From contig NZ_LT630450.1 in the NCBI RefSeq assembly GCF_900116045.1, forward strand, positions 148,501-212,500: 64,000 nt of DNA. Direction: 5' to 3'. Of the stretch, positions 1 to 8,229 are shown one piece after another. Below the pieces are notes generated by a model. That model did not search any database and was not told where the DNA came from. It saw only the letters and a list, made by a program, of their open reading frames with translations. Each line of letters opens with the position of its first letter. The first letter of the stretch is position 1. Made by a program: the position numbers and the translations under genes. The stretch comes from Desulfovibrio piger (lineage in GTDB: Bacteria; Desulfobacterota; Desulfovibrionia; Desulfovibrionales; Desulfovibrionaceae).

Positions 1-234
1 GGGGGTGTTCTCCCACATCTGGGTAAGCCCACCGTAGGATCGTTGACTGTACTCTTCTTCCATCGCGAGATACCGGTATCCTTCGACACAGATCGTCCGA
101 AATTTGGATGCAGGTCTCCCGCCCTCGTATTCGGCATCAAGCTGCTGCATCCGCACCTCTTCGCATCCAGAGAGCGATCCGGCCAGTACCAGCAGGGCTA
201 TCACCAGTACCCGCATGAGGCCGTCCATCCCCAT
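1..234 (-). CDS. Small phage lipoprotein, cut by window edge
   Basis: The reading frame starts with ATG directly after the stop of the HU-like gene and is still open at base 1, so only about 78 residues are visible. The N-terminus is a hydrophobic stretch (VLVIALLVLAGSLSGC) ending in a lipobox, which predicts a lipid-anchored envelope protein. The rest (EEVRMQQLDAEYEGG and onward) matches no family I recognise. It is last of the visible genes in the leftward early operon. Its role could be superinfection exclusion or another envelope function, but nothing in the sequence decides this. Confidence 0.6.
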   Translation of the reverse strand, partial: MGMDGLMRVLVIALLVLAGSLSGCEEVRMQQLDAEYEGGRPASKFRTICVEGYRYLAMEEEYSQRSYGGLTQMWENTP

Positions 235-235
235 G

Positions 236-559
236 TTACTCGATCCTCCCGAGCAGCTTTTTCCCGGCATTGAACGTCACACCACGCTTGGGTGGAAGGG
301 ACATAGGCTCGCCTGTACGCGGGTTACGCCCCATGCGGGCGGCCCGTGCTTTTACCTTCAGGCGGCCGATGCCCGGCAGCGTCACGTCATCCCCGGCAGC
401 CAGTCGTGCAGCGCAGGCTTCGGCCAGAGCATCCAGGACAACTTCCACGTCCACGGCGTGGAGATCGCGGGCGTCTTCCTCGCGTGTGATGCGCAGCACG
501 TCCTTGATCAGTTCCGCCTTGGTGGCCAGATGGGGGCGCTGTGTCTGTTCCTGACTCAT
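236..559 (-). CDS. HU/IHF-family DNA-binding protein of the prophage
   Basis: This 107-residue protein has the HU/IHF fold signature: an N-terminal helical part (KAELIKDVLRITREE), a central LPGIGRLKV strand region, and the DNA-contacting arm GRNPRTGEP near residues 76-84. HU-family proteins bend DNA. In transposable phages such a protein could help assemble the transpososome, where Mu relies on host HU and IHF. The start overlaps the stop of the Mor-like gene by four bases, so it belongs to the same operon. A second, host-type HU gene lies at 41274-41549, and the two are clearly divergent. Confidence 0.85.
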   Translation of the reverse strand: MSQEQTQRPHLATKAELIKDVLRITREEDARDLHAVDVEVVLDALAEACAARLAAGDDVTLPGIGRLKVKARAARMGRNPRTGEPMSLPPKRGVTFNAGKKLLGRIE

Positions 560-894
560 TGATCTTCCTCCTGTAACAAAACCCCGGGCAAGACGCCCTG
601 ACGTAGGCGCCGCCGGGAACGTTCCGCGCGGATGACCTGATAAAGCGTCGATTCGCTCAATTTGTACCGCGCACGCAATTCCAGAACATTGTCGCCGGTG
701 TATTCGTCAAAAATCCTGGCATCCCGGCGAGCCTTGTCCTTCGGCAAATAGATTTGCTCGCCCCCGAACTCCAACGCGATGCGCGTGGTGACCCGGCGGG
801 CGAGCGTGGTGGTGCCATTCGCGAGCTCTTCCTCGATGATGGCCTCTATCTGATTCAGCAGGTCTGAGCCGCGGTTAGTGCCGGACCTCGCCAC
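556..894 (-). CDS. mor: Mor-type middle transcription activator
   Basis: The 112-residue protein has the Mor/C family layout: an N-terminal dimerisation part, the conserved IYLPK segment near residue 50, and a C-terminal helix-turn-helix (LRARYKLSESTLYQVIRAE). In Mu, Mor turns on the middle promoter that makes C, and C turns on late genes. Here only one Mor/C homologue is visible; another could lie left of the window. The GTG start at 894 is chosen because GGAGG sits five bases upstream, and it overlaps gemA by 20 bases. Dyads at 19111 and 31405 are plausible targets for this protein or a missing C relative. Confidence 0.85.
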   Translation of the reverse strand: MARSGTNRGSDLLNQIEAIIEEELANGTTTLARRVTTRIALEFGGEQIYLPKDKARRDARIFDEYTGDNVLELRARYKLSESTLYQVIRAERSRRRLRQGVLPGVLLQEEDQ

Positions 895-1378
895 AACCGC
901 CTCCGATTATGGGAAGTCCGTCCAGCATGGGCGGCGCATCCTGCTCCTTCAGGACCGACAGGCAAATTTCTCGTTTCCGGGGATCGTCGCAGCGGTCGAG
1001 CCACCGTTTCAGGGTCTCGATAACAAGGGAGAGCTGCTTTGTGCTGGCGTCCGCCAGGCCACCCCCTGTGATACGGCGCACATAGGTGCCGAGGGCCTTC
1101 TCGGATCTGTCCCGGACGATGCCGCAATCGGCCATGGTCAGCCAGAGGGCGCGGATTTTCTTCGCCTGCGGATCATCCACAAGGCGGGCGCCCTTATGGA
1201 TGGCCTGGGGTGCGAAGCCGCGCCGCTTCAGTTCTTCCATAACGCGCCATTGCTCGCGGGCGTTTGTGTCCCGCAGAGAGTTTTTTCCGATCGTATCGAC
1301 CAGAAACATACGGTAGGTTTCATCATCCATGCCGAGCCGTGCCTTGGCCATGTGGATCATGCCGATCAGCTTGCTCAT
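875..1378 (-). CDS. gemA: GemA-like (Mu gp16) regulatory protein
   Basis: The 167-residue protein matches the Mu gp16/GemA family (DUF1018): an N-terminal IHMAKARLGMDDETYR segment, the central WRVMEELKRRGF, and a C-terminal basic helix region. GemA in Mu modulates host gene expression and DNA topology late in the early phase; the mechanism is poorly known. It lies between gam and mor, as in Mu. The ATG at 1378 has a GGGGGA-type ribosome site. Family assignment is good; function is known only from the family. Confidence 0.85.
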   Translation of the reverse strand: MSKLIGMIHMAKARLGMDDETYRMFLVDTIGKNSLRDTNAREQWRVMEELKRRGFAPQAIHKGARLVDDPQAKKIRALWLTMADCGIVRDRSEKALGTYVRRITGGGLADASTKQLSLVIETLKRWLDRCDDPRKREICLSVLKEQDAPPMLDGLPIIGGGCGEVRH

Positions 1379-1387
1379 GTCGTCCCC

Positions 1388-1909
1388 CTATGTCCGGTTT
1401 CCTTCCAGCTCTGTTTCGTTGAGCTCGTAGAAAAAGCCGTCTTCCTGCACCAGCTTGCAGCCCACATCCGCCAGCGTGTTGGGGCCAAGGGTGCGCAGGG
1501 CTTCCTTGTCCACTTCTTCCTTGATGCGGATGCAGTTGGTCATGCCACGCTCCTTGAGAACGCCCAGCACCCGTTCCCAAGTCATTTTTTTGATGGTCCG
1601 CAGGCTGGACGAGACTCTGAAACCGATGATGCCGAAAGTCAGCTCGCGGGACTTGCGGCCCTTGAACAACTCTTCCCGCCGGGCCAGTGCGAACTGCATA
1701 AGCGCCTGCTCGCGAGCTTCGATGTCTTTTTTCAGCGGTTCACAGCGGGCGGCGCATTCTGTTTTCAGTTTGTCCACGTCTTCCTTGAGGGCGATCTCAT
1801 GCAGACTGATCTGACGCTTGCGGGCGGCTATTTCGGCCAGGATGGCGTCGGCGTCTTCCACGGTGTTCACAACAGGGATATTGAGGACAGGTTTCACACG
1901 CTTCGTCAT
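1388..1909 (-). CDS. gam: Gam host-nuclease inhibitor
   Basis: The 173-residue protein resembles the Mu Gam family: a long coiled-coil N-terminal half (ILAEIAARKRQISLHEIALK and following) and a C-terminal domain with FGIIGFRVSSSLRTIKK. Mu Gam binds DNA ends as a dimer, is a relative of Ku, and shields linear phage DNA from exonucleases. I chose the ATG at 1909 rather than an upstream one at 1975, because GGAGAAAAACC precedes it and the extra N-terminus looks non-native and would run into the MuB gene. It sits between the B-like gene and gemA. Confidence 0.88.
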   Translation of the reverse strand: MTKRVKPVLNIPVVNTVEDADAILAEIAARKRQISLHEIALKEDVDKLKTECAARCEPLKKDIEAREQALMQFALARREELFKGRKSRELTFGIIGFRVSSSLRTIKKMTWERVLGVLKERGMTNCIRIKEEVDKEALRTLGPNTLADVGCKLVQEDGFFYELNETELEGNRT

Positions 1910-1925
1910 GGTTTTTCTCCTTATT

Positions 1926-3101
1926 CTACGGCTGTACCTGCCGCACGATATCGGCGTCGACGAGGTCAAAGCCAAGTTCCGCCGCCAGATTCATGGCAGC
2001 TATGGCAAAATTGCTGATGGCCAGCGGGTAGCCAAGATATACTCCGGCGGAATTGAGCCCGCGTGCCACGATCAGCTGGTCATGCAGTTCCTCGATCCCG
2101 TCCGGGGAAAAAACATCCTCCAGGCAGGCGCCCGCCCTTTGGAAGCGGAAGGCGAGAAAGTCCCCGGGCTGCTTGATGGGCGGCAGCTCCACCACATCGC
2201 AGCGTTGCACCACCTCGCGCACGTCGCTCTGGGTGCTGGAGAGCTTGTCCCTGAGTTCGGTCTGCCCGATGAGGATGATGGACAGCAGGCGGCGCATGCC
2301 GTCCTTGAGTTCCCAGAATCGCTTGAGGGCCTTCAAGGTGTGCATGTGCAAGTCGTGGGCTTCTTCGATGACGAGGCAGTGCCGGAAGCCCGCACGGCTG
2401 GATTCCACCAGCACCTTGTGCAGCTTGCGGGCGCGCATCTCCGGGCTGGACGGCACGCTGGTGCCGGGCGAGACGGTGGAGATGATGGCCTCGGCGATGT
2501 GCGGGGCGCGCAGCGGCTTCCCGTTCTTTTCCGATTCCGCCATGCTCAGGGTGTACGGTTCCACCACGATGACGGATTCCCCGTTGAGGCGCAGACGCTC
2601 CACCAGTTCCTCGCGCAGCGTGGACTTGCCGGAGCCGGATTCACCAACCACGGCCAGGAAATTGCCGTTGACCGCGGCATCGTGCATGGTCTCACGCACA
2701 AAGCGGCTGTCCGGGTTCAGGTAGACATCCTCCACGCCTTGCGGATCTGCGAAGGGATCGCGCAGCAATTTGAAGTGCTGGCGGGTGGACATCTTGAGGT
2801 GCTGTTTGCGGATGATCATATCGTTTTCCTCTTGGCTGCTTTCGCCATTCTTTTTTTTTGCGTCCGTTTCTTCGTCTCTGAGCGCCCATTCCGCATCCAG
2901 ACCGTTCGCGCCCGATTCTTCCAGCAGGGAGATCAGCGCATTCTTAAGTCCGGTCCAGTCTGTTTTGGGCGGCAGCCCCTTGCGCAACAATATATTGATG
3001 GTCGCGGGGCTCACATCGCAGGCGGCCGCCGCCTGCCGCTGACTGATTTTGTGGACGGCAAACAGATTTCTGAGCGCCGCCGGATCTGTTAATTGGCGCA
3101 T
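1926..3101 (-). CDS. MuB-like AAA+ ATPase, transposition target activator
   Basis: This 391-residue protein has an N-terminal helix-turn-helix (KISQRQAAAACDVSPATI), a linker, then a P-loop ATPase with Walker A GESGSGKST at about 153-161 and Walker B CLVIEEAH at about 242-249. This is the MuB/ExeA-like arrangement. MuB polymerises on target DNA, delivers it to the transposase and stimulates strand transfer. The gene follows the transposase with a 13-base overlap, indicating translational coupling and a shared operon. A GAAGGGGG ribosome site precedes the ATG. Confidence 0.9.
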   Translation of the reverse strand: MRQLTDPAALRNLFAVHKISQRQAAAACDVSPATINILLRKGLPPKTDWTGLKNALISLLEESGANGLDAEWALRDEETDAKKKNGESSQEENDMIIRKQHLKMSTRQHFKLLRDPFADPQGVEDVYLNPDSRFVRETMHDAAVNGNFLAVVGESGSGKSTLREELVERLRLNGESVIVVEPYTLSMAESEKNGKPLRAPHIAEAIISTVSPGTSVPSSPEMRARKLHKVLVESSRAGFRHCLVIEEAHDLHMHTLKALKRFWELKDGMRRLLSIILIGQTELRDKLSSTQSDVREVVQRCDVVELPPIKQPGDFLAFRFQRAGACLEDVFSPDGIEELHDQLIVARGLNSAGVYLGYPLAISNFAIAAMNLAAELGFDLVDADIVRQVQP

Positions 3102-4894
3102 GCCCGTCCCCCTTCAAAGCGGATTACGGTCGCGGGACGCGGTGCGAAGCGCTCCTGAATGGCCCCGGCCAGCTCTTCCAGCGCCCCTTCCGGCACCTGC
3201 ACGGGGAAGCGCTTGCGCACCAATGCCATGCAGGCAGCCGGATCAGCGCTCCATACCTCGCCGCACAGAGCCTTGAGGCGCTGCGCCGCCTGTGCGTGAC
3301 TAAGCGGTATCGGCGCCGCCTGCGGTGTGTCCACGGGCAACGCTTCGCCCTTCCGGCGCAGGTATTGCGGGGCCTCCTTCACGTCCGCCATAATGTCCAG
3401 ACCGGCATACGGCACACGGTTGCGGGCCTTATGGGCCTTTTCGGCCTCTTCAAGACTGTCCGTCCCGTAGGCGCGCATCTTGATTTCCTTGAGAGCCGTT
3501 TCCGCCGGGGTATCGGGCGCACGGCGGAAATTTTCACCGATGACCGGGGCTGTGATGTCACGCCCGGCCGCGTCCTTCTCGATGGGCCGGACCTCAAAGC
3601 GCAGCTCTTCGCCGCTCGGGAGCTCCTTGATGACCGTGATGGCCGGAGCCCGGAAGGGATTGAGGCGCACCACCACGCTGTCGCCCACGCACAGGCCGTG
3701 GTAACCCAGCTCGCGCAGGTCGTATTCATGCACCCCGCAAGCCCGGGTATCCACGCTGATGCGGAACTTGCCGTCGATCTTGCGGCGCACGTCCTGCCAG
3801 TGGGCGATGGCCTCCAGCACGGAGCGATCCACGGTCTTGAGCTGTCCGTCCGTAATGCCGATCCAGAGGTTGTTCCGGGGGCGTCCCGCACGTGTCAGAA
3901 CGGCGTGGGCGTTGAAATGGCGTCGCCACGCATCCGCCTGTCGCTGGAGCTCTTCAATGGACGGCGTCTCCATGAAGCGCAGCCGGGACTCAAACCCCTT
4001 TTCTACCAGATTTTGCAGGCATTCCACCGTGCCCTTAGCGCGGGGATTGCCTGCTTCATGCGTCAGGGGGATGACACCAAGGTTGTCGAGAAAGTCCCGC
4101 ACAAGGGAGGAAAGGTTGCCGCTGCCCTTGTCCATGAGCAGCTGAACAGGGACGCCGTGCAGAGGGTCTCTTTCGCCACGATCGCTTATCGCTTCCACCA
4201 GTGTCCTGATGACCCCTTGAGCGTCTTCTCCCTTGGCCTGTTCGTAGCGCAGGTAAAACGCGTCGCTGAAGTGATCCGCGACGATGTAACGGACGACCCT
4301 CTGCCCGGCGATCTCCACCAGTTTCCCGGGCTTGTCCTTGTTATAGATTTTTTCGTCCAGAAGACGCACACCGCCGCCCTTAAGGCGGTAGAGGACGCAG
4401 ACAGATGCGTCGATCTCCCATGTGTGGTTGGGGTGCAGGCTGCGCAGCTCCGTGGCGGGACGCGCCGCTCCCAGCTGGTCAGGATGGCAGGCGTAGCGGC
4501 GCATGGCGCGGGAAAGTGTCGAAGCGCTGGGCATGATGACTTCTCCGGTCTCCGGGTTGACAATGCCGAGGCCGTTGGCGGCCAGACGCTCGCGGGCGGC
4601 CTTGATGGACGTGATCCGCTTGCCGGTCTGGCGCTCGCTCAAGTGGGAAAGTCCCCCGACAGCAAGTGCCAGCTCCCGGTCGACACAGGTCTCGCCCTTG
4701 TCCGCCCGCGTTTTGCGTCCGCTGCTCCAGCCCGTATGCTTTTTGAGAAGGGCGTACACGCTCTTTTTGCTCTTTCCCAGCGTGGCGGCGGCGCGTTCCA
4801 TGATGCGGCCGCGCTCACCACCAACGGCGGGAGCCGCCGCAAGTTCCTTTGCCGTTTCGTGCAGAAAATCTTGCTGTGCGGGCGTGAGAGCCAT
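3089..4894 (-). CDS. MuA-like DDE transposase
   Basis: This 601-residue protein carries the DDE integrase core: Asp162 in WEIDAS, Asp255 in LLMDKGSGN and Glu291 in AKGTVE. N-terminal helix-turn-helix-like segments probably bind the phage ends, and a C-terminal beta-barrel and tail follow. It catalyses replicative transposition of the phage genome and is slightly shorter than Mu A (663 residues). An AGGG-rich ribosome site precedes the ATG at 4894. The partner B gene overlaps its end. End-binding sites should exist at both phage termini; only the right side (near 38.6 kb) is in view. Confidence 0.95.
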   Translation of the reverse strand: MALTPAQQDFLHETAKELAAAPAVGGERGRIMERAAATLGKSKKSVYALLKKHTGWSSGRKTRADKGETCVDRELALAVGGLSHLSERQTGKRITSIKAARERLAANGLGIVNPETGEVIMPSASTLSRAMRRYACHPDQLGAARPATELRSLHPNHTWEIDASVCVLYRLKGGGVRLLDEKIYNKDKPGKLVEIAGQRVVRYIVADHFSDAFYLRYEQAKGEDAQGVIRTLVEAISDRGERDPLHGVPVQLLMDKGSGNLSSLVRDFLDNLGVIPLTHEAGNPRAKGTVECLQNLVEKGFESRLRFMETPSIEELQRQADAWRRHFNAHAVLTRAGRPRNNLWIGITDGQLKTVDRSVLEAIAHWQDVRRKIDGKFRISVDTRACGVHEYDLRELGYHGLCVGDSVVVRLNPFRAPAITVIKELPSGEELRFEVRPIEKDAAGRDITAPVIGENFRRAPDTPAETALKEIKMRAYGTDSLEEAEKAHKARNRVPYAGLDIMADVKEAPQYLRRKGEALPVDTPQAAPIPLSHAQAAQRLKALCGEVWSADPAACMALVRKRFPVQVPEGALEELAGAIQERFAPRPATVIRFEGGRACAN

Positions 4895-4907
4895 AGCCGC
4901 CCCCCCT

Positions 4908-5918
4908 TTATTCCCTGTTGTCGTTCATGTCCGTCCCGTCGTCCTGCGGCAGCTCAAGGTATGCCCGCAAATCGACGTCGATCCCCGCGCCGAGAAGGGC
5001 CTCGGCCACGGAATTGGCCAGCACACTGACGCGCTTGTGTATCCACATGCAGGTTTCGTCCGTGGACCGTTCGTCCTGCATGACCGCGGCGCAGCGGGAA
5101 GCAAGGCCCATGACGGCCACGAACACGGCCTGACACTCGCTGTCCACATCGGCGCGTGCCTGCGCATTGGCCTCATTGCGTGCCGTGACCCTGTCGTCAG
5201 GGCTCATGCTGGTCAGCCGGGCCACCTGTTCTTCCAGGGCGTCCAGCTTTTCGCTTTTTTCCTTGCTGACCTTTTCCTTGGCCTGCATGTCGGCTTCCAG
5301 TTCTTTTCTGTCCGCCTTGGCCTTGGCCAGCTCCAGCCGAAGGTCAGCCAGCTTTTCCTTGACCTCTTCCGGGCCTTCGGCCGCGGCTACGTCATCCAGT
5401 ATGGCCTGCCTCTCTTCCGGCGGCAGGGCCGCGATGCCGTTACGCAACAGGCGCAGGTCACGGTAGCCAAGGCCCAGCTTTTCCTGCATCTCCATAAAGT
5501 CCCCGCCGAACGCGGCGAGGCTCTGCAAATCTTCGTCGATCTTGCGTCTGCTGTAGCCGTGCGCGTTGCAGAACTCCTCCCAGGTAGTGACGGTCACGGT
5601 CTCGCCGCTGGCCCTGTCAGTGACGCGGGCGCCCTTGTAAGCCTTGCTGTCGCGGATCTGGGCGAACAGCTTGAGCATGGCCACGCGGTTGGCCGTCTCG
5701 TTGTACTGAAAGGCGGTGATCATGCCCGCCGCCTCGGCAACGCGCAGGCTTTGCGCAAGCTGCGCCTTGGGCATCACGGCGGTATCCTGCCGCAATTCAT
5801 CCACATAGGCGCGGGTGGTCTGGTCACTCACGATGTCCGGCGTCGCGGGAGTCGGGCCGTCAATAGGACGGCGGCCACGGGCAGGGGCGGCGATGACGGG
5901 GGTATCCATATCTTTCAT
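4908..5918 (-). CDS. Unknown phage protein with central coiled coil
   Basis: This 336-residue protein has no family I can name. A proline/alanine-rich N-terminus is followed by helices with an HTH-like segment (WEEFCNAHGYSRRKIDEDLQ, near 114-133), then a strongly charged coiled coil (about 195-245, rich in KEK and EEL), then a C-terminal helical domain with two cysteines. It sits immediately upstream of the transposase in the early operon, with TAGGAGCC before the start. The position suggests a DNA-related role in replication or control, but this is inference only. Confidence 0.75.
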   Translation of the reverse strand: MKDMDTPVIAAPARGRRPIDGPTPATPDIVSDQTTRAYVDELRQDTAVMPKAQLAQSLRVAEAAGMITAFQYNETANRVAMLKLFAQIRDSKAYKGARVTDRASGETVTVTTWEEFCNAHGYSRRKIDEDLQSLAAFGGDFMEMQEKLGLGYRDLRLLRNGIAALPPEERQAILDDVAAAEGPEEVKEKLADLRLELAKAKADRKELEADMQAKEKVSKEKSEKLDALEEQVARLTSMSPDDRVTARNEANAQARADVDSECQAVFVAVMGLASRCAAVMQDERSTDETCMWIHKRVSVLANSVAEALLGAGIDVDLRAYLELPQDDGTDMNDNRE

Positions 5919-5927
5919 GTCGGGCTC

Positions 5928-6242
5928 CTAAAGATACTGTCTGGCCTTGGCCTGCACGCGGGCCGCGAACTGGTCACGCTGACGGGAAAGGTCGTCCATA
6001 TACAGGGTGTACACTTGCATGAGGGCCGCCGGTTTCTCCGTGATGGCCCAGCGGTTCGTCTCCAGCCGTCGCACCCAGCCGGTACTTTCCAGCATGGCAA
6101 GATCCCGGCAAATGGTGCTGGGGCTGCATCCGAGGGCATCGGCGATCTCCTTGTTGGAAAAGCCGTCCAGCACCCGCTGGAAAAGCAGCTCCACGATCTT
6201 CAGGACACGGACGGGGGCCGCGTCGGTCGTCGGATGTCTCAT
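5928..6242 (-). CDS. Winged-helix DNA-binding protein
   Basis: The 104-residue protein contains an IclR-like or MarR-like winged helix: VLKIVELLFQRVLDGFSNKE then IADALGCSPSTICRDLAMLE, then a wing (GWVRRLETNRW). I chose the ATG at 6242 because it overlaps the previous stop as ATGA and has AGGTGG upstream; a GTG nine bases earlier is possible. It is probably a regulator or transposition accessory factor of the early operon. It has no effector domain, so it acts as a bare DNA-binding unit. Confidence 0.75.
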   Translation of the reverse strand: MRHPTTDAAPVRVLKIVELLFQRVLDGFSNKEIADALGCSPSTICRDLAMLESTGWVRRLETNRWAITEKPAALMQVYTLYMDDLSRQRDQFAARVQAKARQYL

Positions 6243-6964
6243 ATCCACCACCTCGGCTGCGCTACCAGCTCAAACGGCTGGGGCGCGTCATCGCTTGCCG
6301 CCATGCGCACCTGATTGAGCGGGATGCCCAGCTTGCGGGCATGAGCTATGGCGTCAGCCACGCCCTCGCTTTCACGCATCCCGTCAAGCAGCAGCACGAC
6401 GAGGGCATCGCATGTTTCCAGCATCCGCAAAGAAGCCTCTTTCCAGAAAGGATAATCCGTAGGCAGGCCGCGATCCGCCGAGCAGGCGGCGTGCCGCATG
6501 GCCACCGGGCACATGACCCGCCAGCCGGAACGGGCGAACCACGCCGCGCACTGGCTGGCGATATCCGCACGGGCTGCCCGCTTGGGGGCCTCGGGATGAT
6601 GGTAGGAGGTGACGACGCACAGAACGGCGGGGTGGTCATCCAGCGCCCAGGTGGCGTCGGCGAGGCCCACGTTTTCCACAAACCAGAGCTTGCCTTCATC
6701 CAGCCAGCTTTCCGGTACACGGCGCTCATGGGCATGGCCGCAGGCGGGGCAGTGCCAGCTCAAGGTCAGCTCAAACGCGGTGCTCTGATAATTGTCCCGC
6801 CGGGTGATCTCGCACACGGCCATGTCCGGGACGGCATGCGGGGACACAGGGGTGTAATGCGGGATGCTTGCCGCCTGCACAAGGCGGCCGGGCCAATCCT
6901 TCTTGAACCGGGGCGGTTCCACCTTGCGCCACTCGATGAGGGAATCAGGATTGCACAGGCGCAT
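6239..6964 (-). CDS. DUF1937-like protein (nucleoside-2-deoxyribosyltransferase-like fold)
   Basis: The C-terminal half of this 241-residue protein has the DUF1937 pattern: a residue run around SQCAAWFARSGWRVMCPVAM, a W-x-ASLRMLETCDALVVLLL strand, and GMRESEGVADAIAHARKLGIP. This family is distantly similar to nucleoside 2-deoxyribosyltransferases and is common in phages; its activity is not established. The N-terminal half carries a CPAC pair (WHCPACGHAH) that might be half of a metal site. The gene is coupled to the winged-helix gene by an ATGA overlap. Confidence 0.65.
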   Translation of the reverse strand: MRLCNPDSLIEWRKVEPPRFKKDWPGRLVQAASIPHYTPVSPHAVPDMAVCEITRRDNYQSTAFELTLSWHCPACGHAHERRVPESWLDEGKLWFVENVGLADATWALDDHPAVLCVVTSYHHPEAPKRAARADIASQCAAWFARSGWRVMCPVAMRHAACSADRGLPTDYPFWKEASLRMLETCDALVVLLLDGMRESEGVADAIAHARKLGIPLNQVRMAASDDAPQPFELVAQPRWWI

Positions 6965-6967
6965 GGT

Positions 6968-7474
6968 CTACCTCGCAAAGCTGGTGGTCATGTCTTCCAC
7001 CTTCAGAACGTGCGGCAGGCAAAGGTACTCGACGCGGAAGGAATGCACGCGGCCGGTCACGCCCTTCACAAAGATGATCGCCTCTCCAAAGGTGTCGGTC
7101 TCAAAGCGGGCAAGGCCGATCTCGGGCAGCCGGTCCGTAATGGCGAGGCCCGCCGCCTCTTCCGGGCTGGAGGCTTCCACCACGGGCGCGGTCTCCCAGG
7201 CGTCCTCGACGCCGTCACAGGCCTCTTCCGCAAGGCAGCGGTAGTCCTGCCCGGGCAGCGGCATCTCCATAACGTCTGGCCGCACCAGCCCGCCGATCTC
7301 GTCCGCGACACCGCGCAGGGTGGCGATGACGCGGCGCAGCGTATCCCACTGCTCCGTGGTCACATGGCCGGAAAAGGCGGCCAGTTCCGCGCAGGCGCTA
7401 AAAATGTCCTGGGCGGGGGTGGTGACGGGGGCTTGCGTTTCCATAGCGGGGGTGATATCTGTCTTTTCATTCAT
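6968..7474 (-). CDS. Hypothetical early phage protein
   Basis: No known family is recognisable in this 168-residue acidic protein. The N-terminus is low-complexity (T, P, A), the middle is helical (TEQWDTLRRVIATLRGVADE), and the C-terminus may be beta-rich (EAIIFVKGVTGRVHSFRVEY). I set the start at ATG 7474, which has AGGTGA upstream; a GTG at 7483 in the same frame lacks a ribosome site. It lies within the leftward early operon. Confidence 0.65.
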   Translation of the reverse strand: MNEKTDITPAMETQAPVTTPAQDIFSACAELAAFSGHVTTEQWDTLRRVIATLRGVADEIGGLVRPDVMEMPLPGQDYRCLAEEACDGVEDAWETAPVVEASSPEEAAGLAITDRLPEIGLARFETDTFGEAIIFVKGVTGRVHSFRVEYLCLPHVLKVEDMTTSFAR

Positions 7475-7483
7475 ATCGTTCAC

Positions 7484-7759
7484 CTATTTGGTGGAGGCGG
7501 AGCTGTTGCTGGCTCCGCCTTTTTTGTTGTTAAAGGCTTCCTTGAAACACCGATCCATCAACCGTCTGTATTCTTGAAGTCTGGGCATAAACCGGGTCTT
7601 CCAGTACTGCCCTGCTCCATAGCGGGCGATTTTTTCCAGCTCTTTTTTCTCCTCTTCGGAGTCGAGAGCCCCGTCATTCGCCCCTGTGTCATAGCCAATC
7701 AAAAAGCCGTCGAAGAACGCCCCTTTGACGAATTTTTCCAGCTCCCGTTCCCTGCTCAT
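7484..7759 (-). CDS. Hypothetical small early phage protein
   Basis: A 91-residue charged protein of unknown function. It is mostly helical, with a glutamate/lysine-rich centre (DSEEEKKELEKIARYGAGQY) and a serine-rich tail. Its start overlaps the stop of the upstream DNA-binding gene as ATGA, so translation is coupled. It belongs to the early leftward operon. Confidence 0.65.
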   Translation of the reverse strand: MSRERELEKFVKGAFFDGFLIGYDTGANDGALDSEEEKKELEKIARYGAGQYWKTRFMPRLQEYRRLMDRCFKEAFNNKKGGASNSSASTK

Positions 7760-7977
7760 GCCGTCCGCCTTTCGTCCGTCGGCTCACCTTCCTTGATGCC
7801 GAGCGCCACGGCGATGTCGTGCGCCACGCCGTAATTGCCCTTGGCGCGATCCCGCAACAGCTCCTGGACTACGCGGACGGGGAAATTGTTGGCTCGCGCC
7901 CATGCGGCGGCGGTGAGGCCCTGCGCTTGCAGCCACTCCCGCGCCTCGGCGCGTGTGCGCAGCTTCTTCTTTTTCAT
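7756..7977 (-). CDS. BcepMu gp16-like DNA-binding protein
   Basis: This 73-residue protein matches the phage-associated BcepMu gp16 type: a lysine/arginine-rich N-terminus, EAREWLQAQGLTAAAWARAN, and a helix-turn-helix continuing through VRVVQELLRDRAKG. It is the first confident gene of the leftward early operon and occupies the place that Ner has in Mu, so it may turn early transcription down. AAGGAG precedes the ATG by seven bases. Its similarity to a BcepMu protein agrees with the BcepMu-like gene layout of this prophage. Confidence 0.75.
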   Translation of the reverse strand: MKKKKLRTRAEAREWLQAQGLTAAAWARANNFPVRVVQELLRDRAKGNYGVAHDIAVALGIKEGEPTDERRTA

Positions 7978-8195
7978 CGATAATCTCCTTTGTTGGTAAA
8001 GCCCGGATTATGCCGCTCCGGGCGGGCGTCCCGCATGGGCTTGCGGTATTCGCCGTTGCACGCTGCTCCGCGAGGTGAACGGAGGTCTACACGGTCGCGG
8101 TAGCCGGGGCTCAGGCCCTCGTGGGGCTCCGGCCCGCTTTGAGGTTTCCGGCTCCTCTGGTAAGATTGATGCTCACCTACTAAACCTCTTCCCAC
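7974..8195 (-). CDS. Doubtful small ORF in the early leader
   Basis: A 73-codon frame with a GTG start overlaps the next gene start by four bases. The protein is very basic and low in hydrophobic residues, and only its end (NGEYRKPMRDARPERHNPGF) looks protein-like. It may be a leader region rather than a gene. Other short frames occur in the same stretch (a 21-codon frame starts at a GTG following GGGAAGAGG). I keep it at low confidence because no better content was found between 7978 and 8229. Confidence 0.25.
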   Translation of the reverse strand: MGRGLVGEHQSYQRSRKPQSGPEPHEGLSPGYRDRVDLRSPRGAACNGEYRKPMRDARPERHNPGFTNKGDYR

Positions 8196-8229
8196 TCCCG
8201 GAACCGCTCCGGGAAAAGGAGCCGGAAAT

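Noticed and set aside
878..2017. Long plus-strand open frame opposite gemA and gam
   Set aside because: It is the shadow of real minus-strand genes with family motifs; its protein has no sensible composition.
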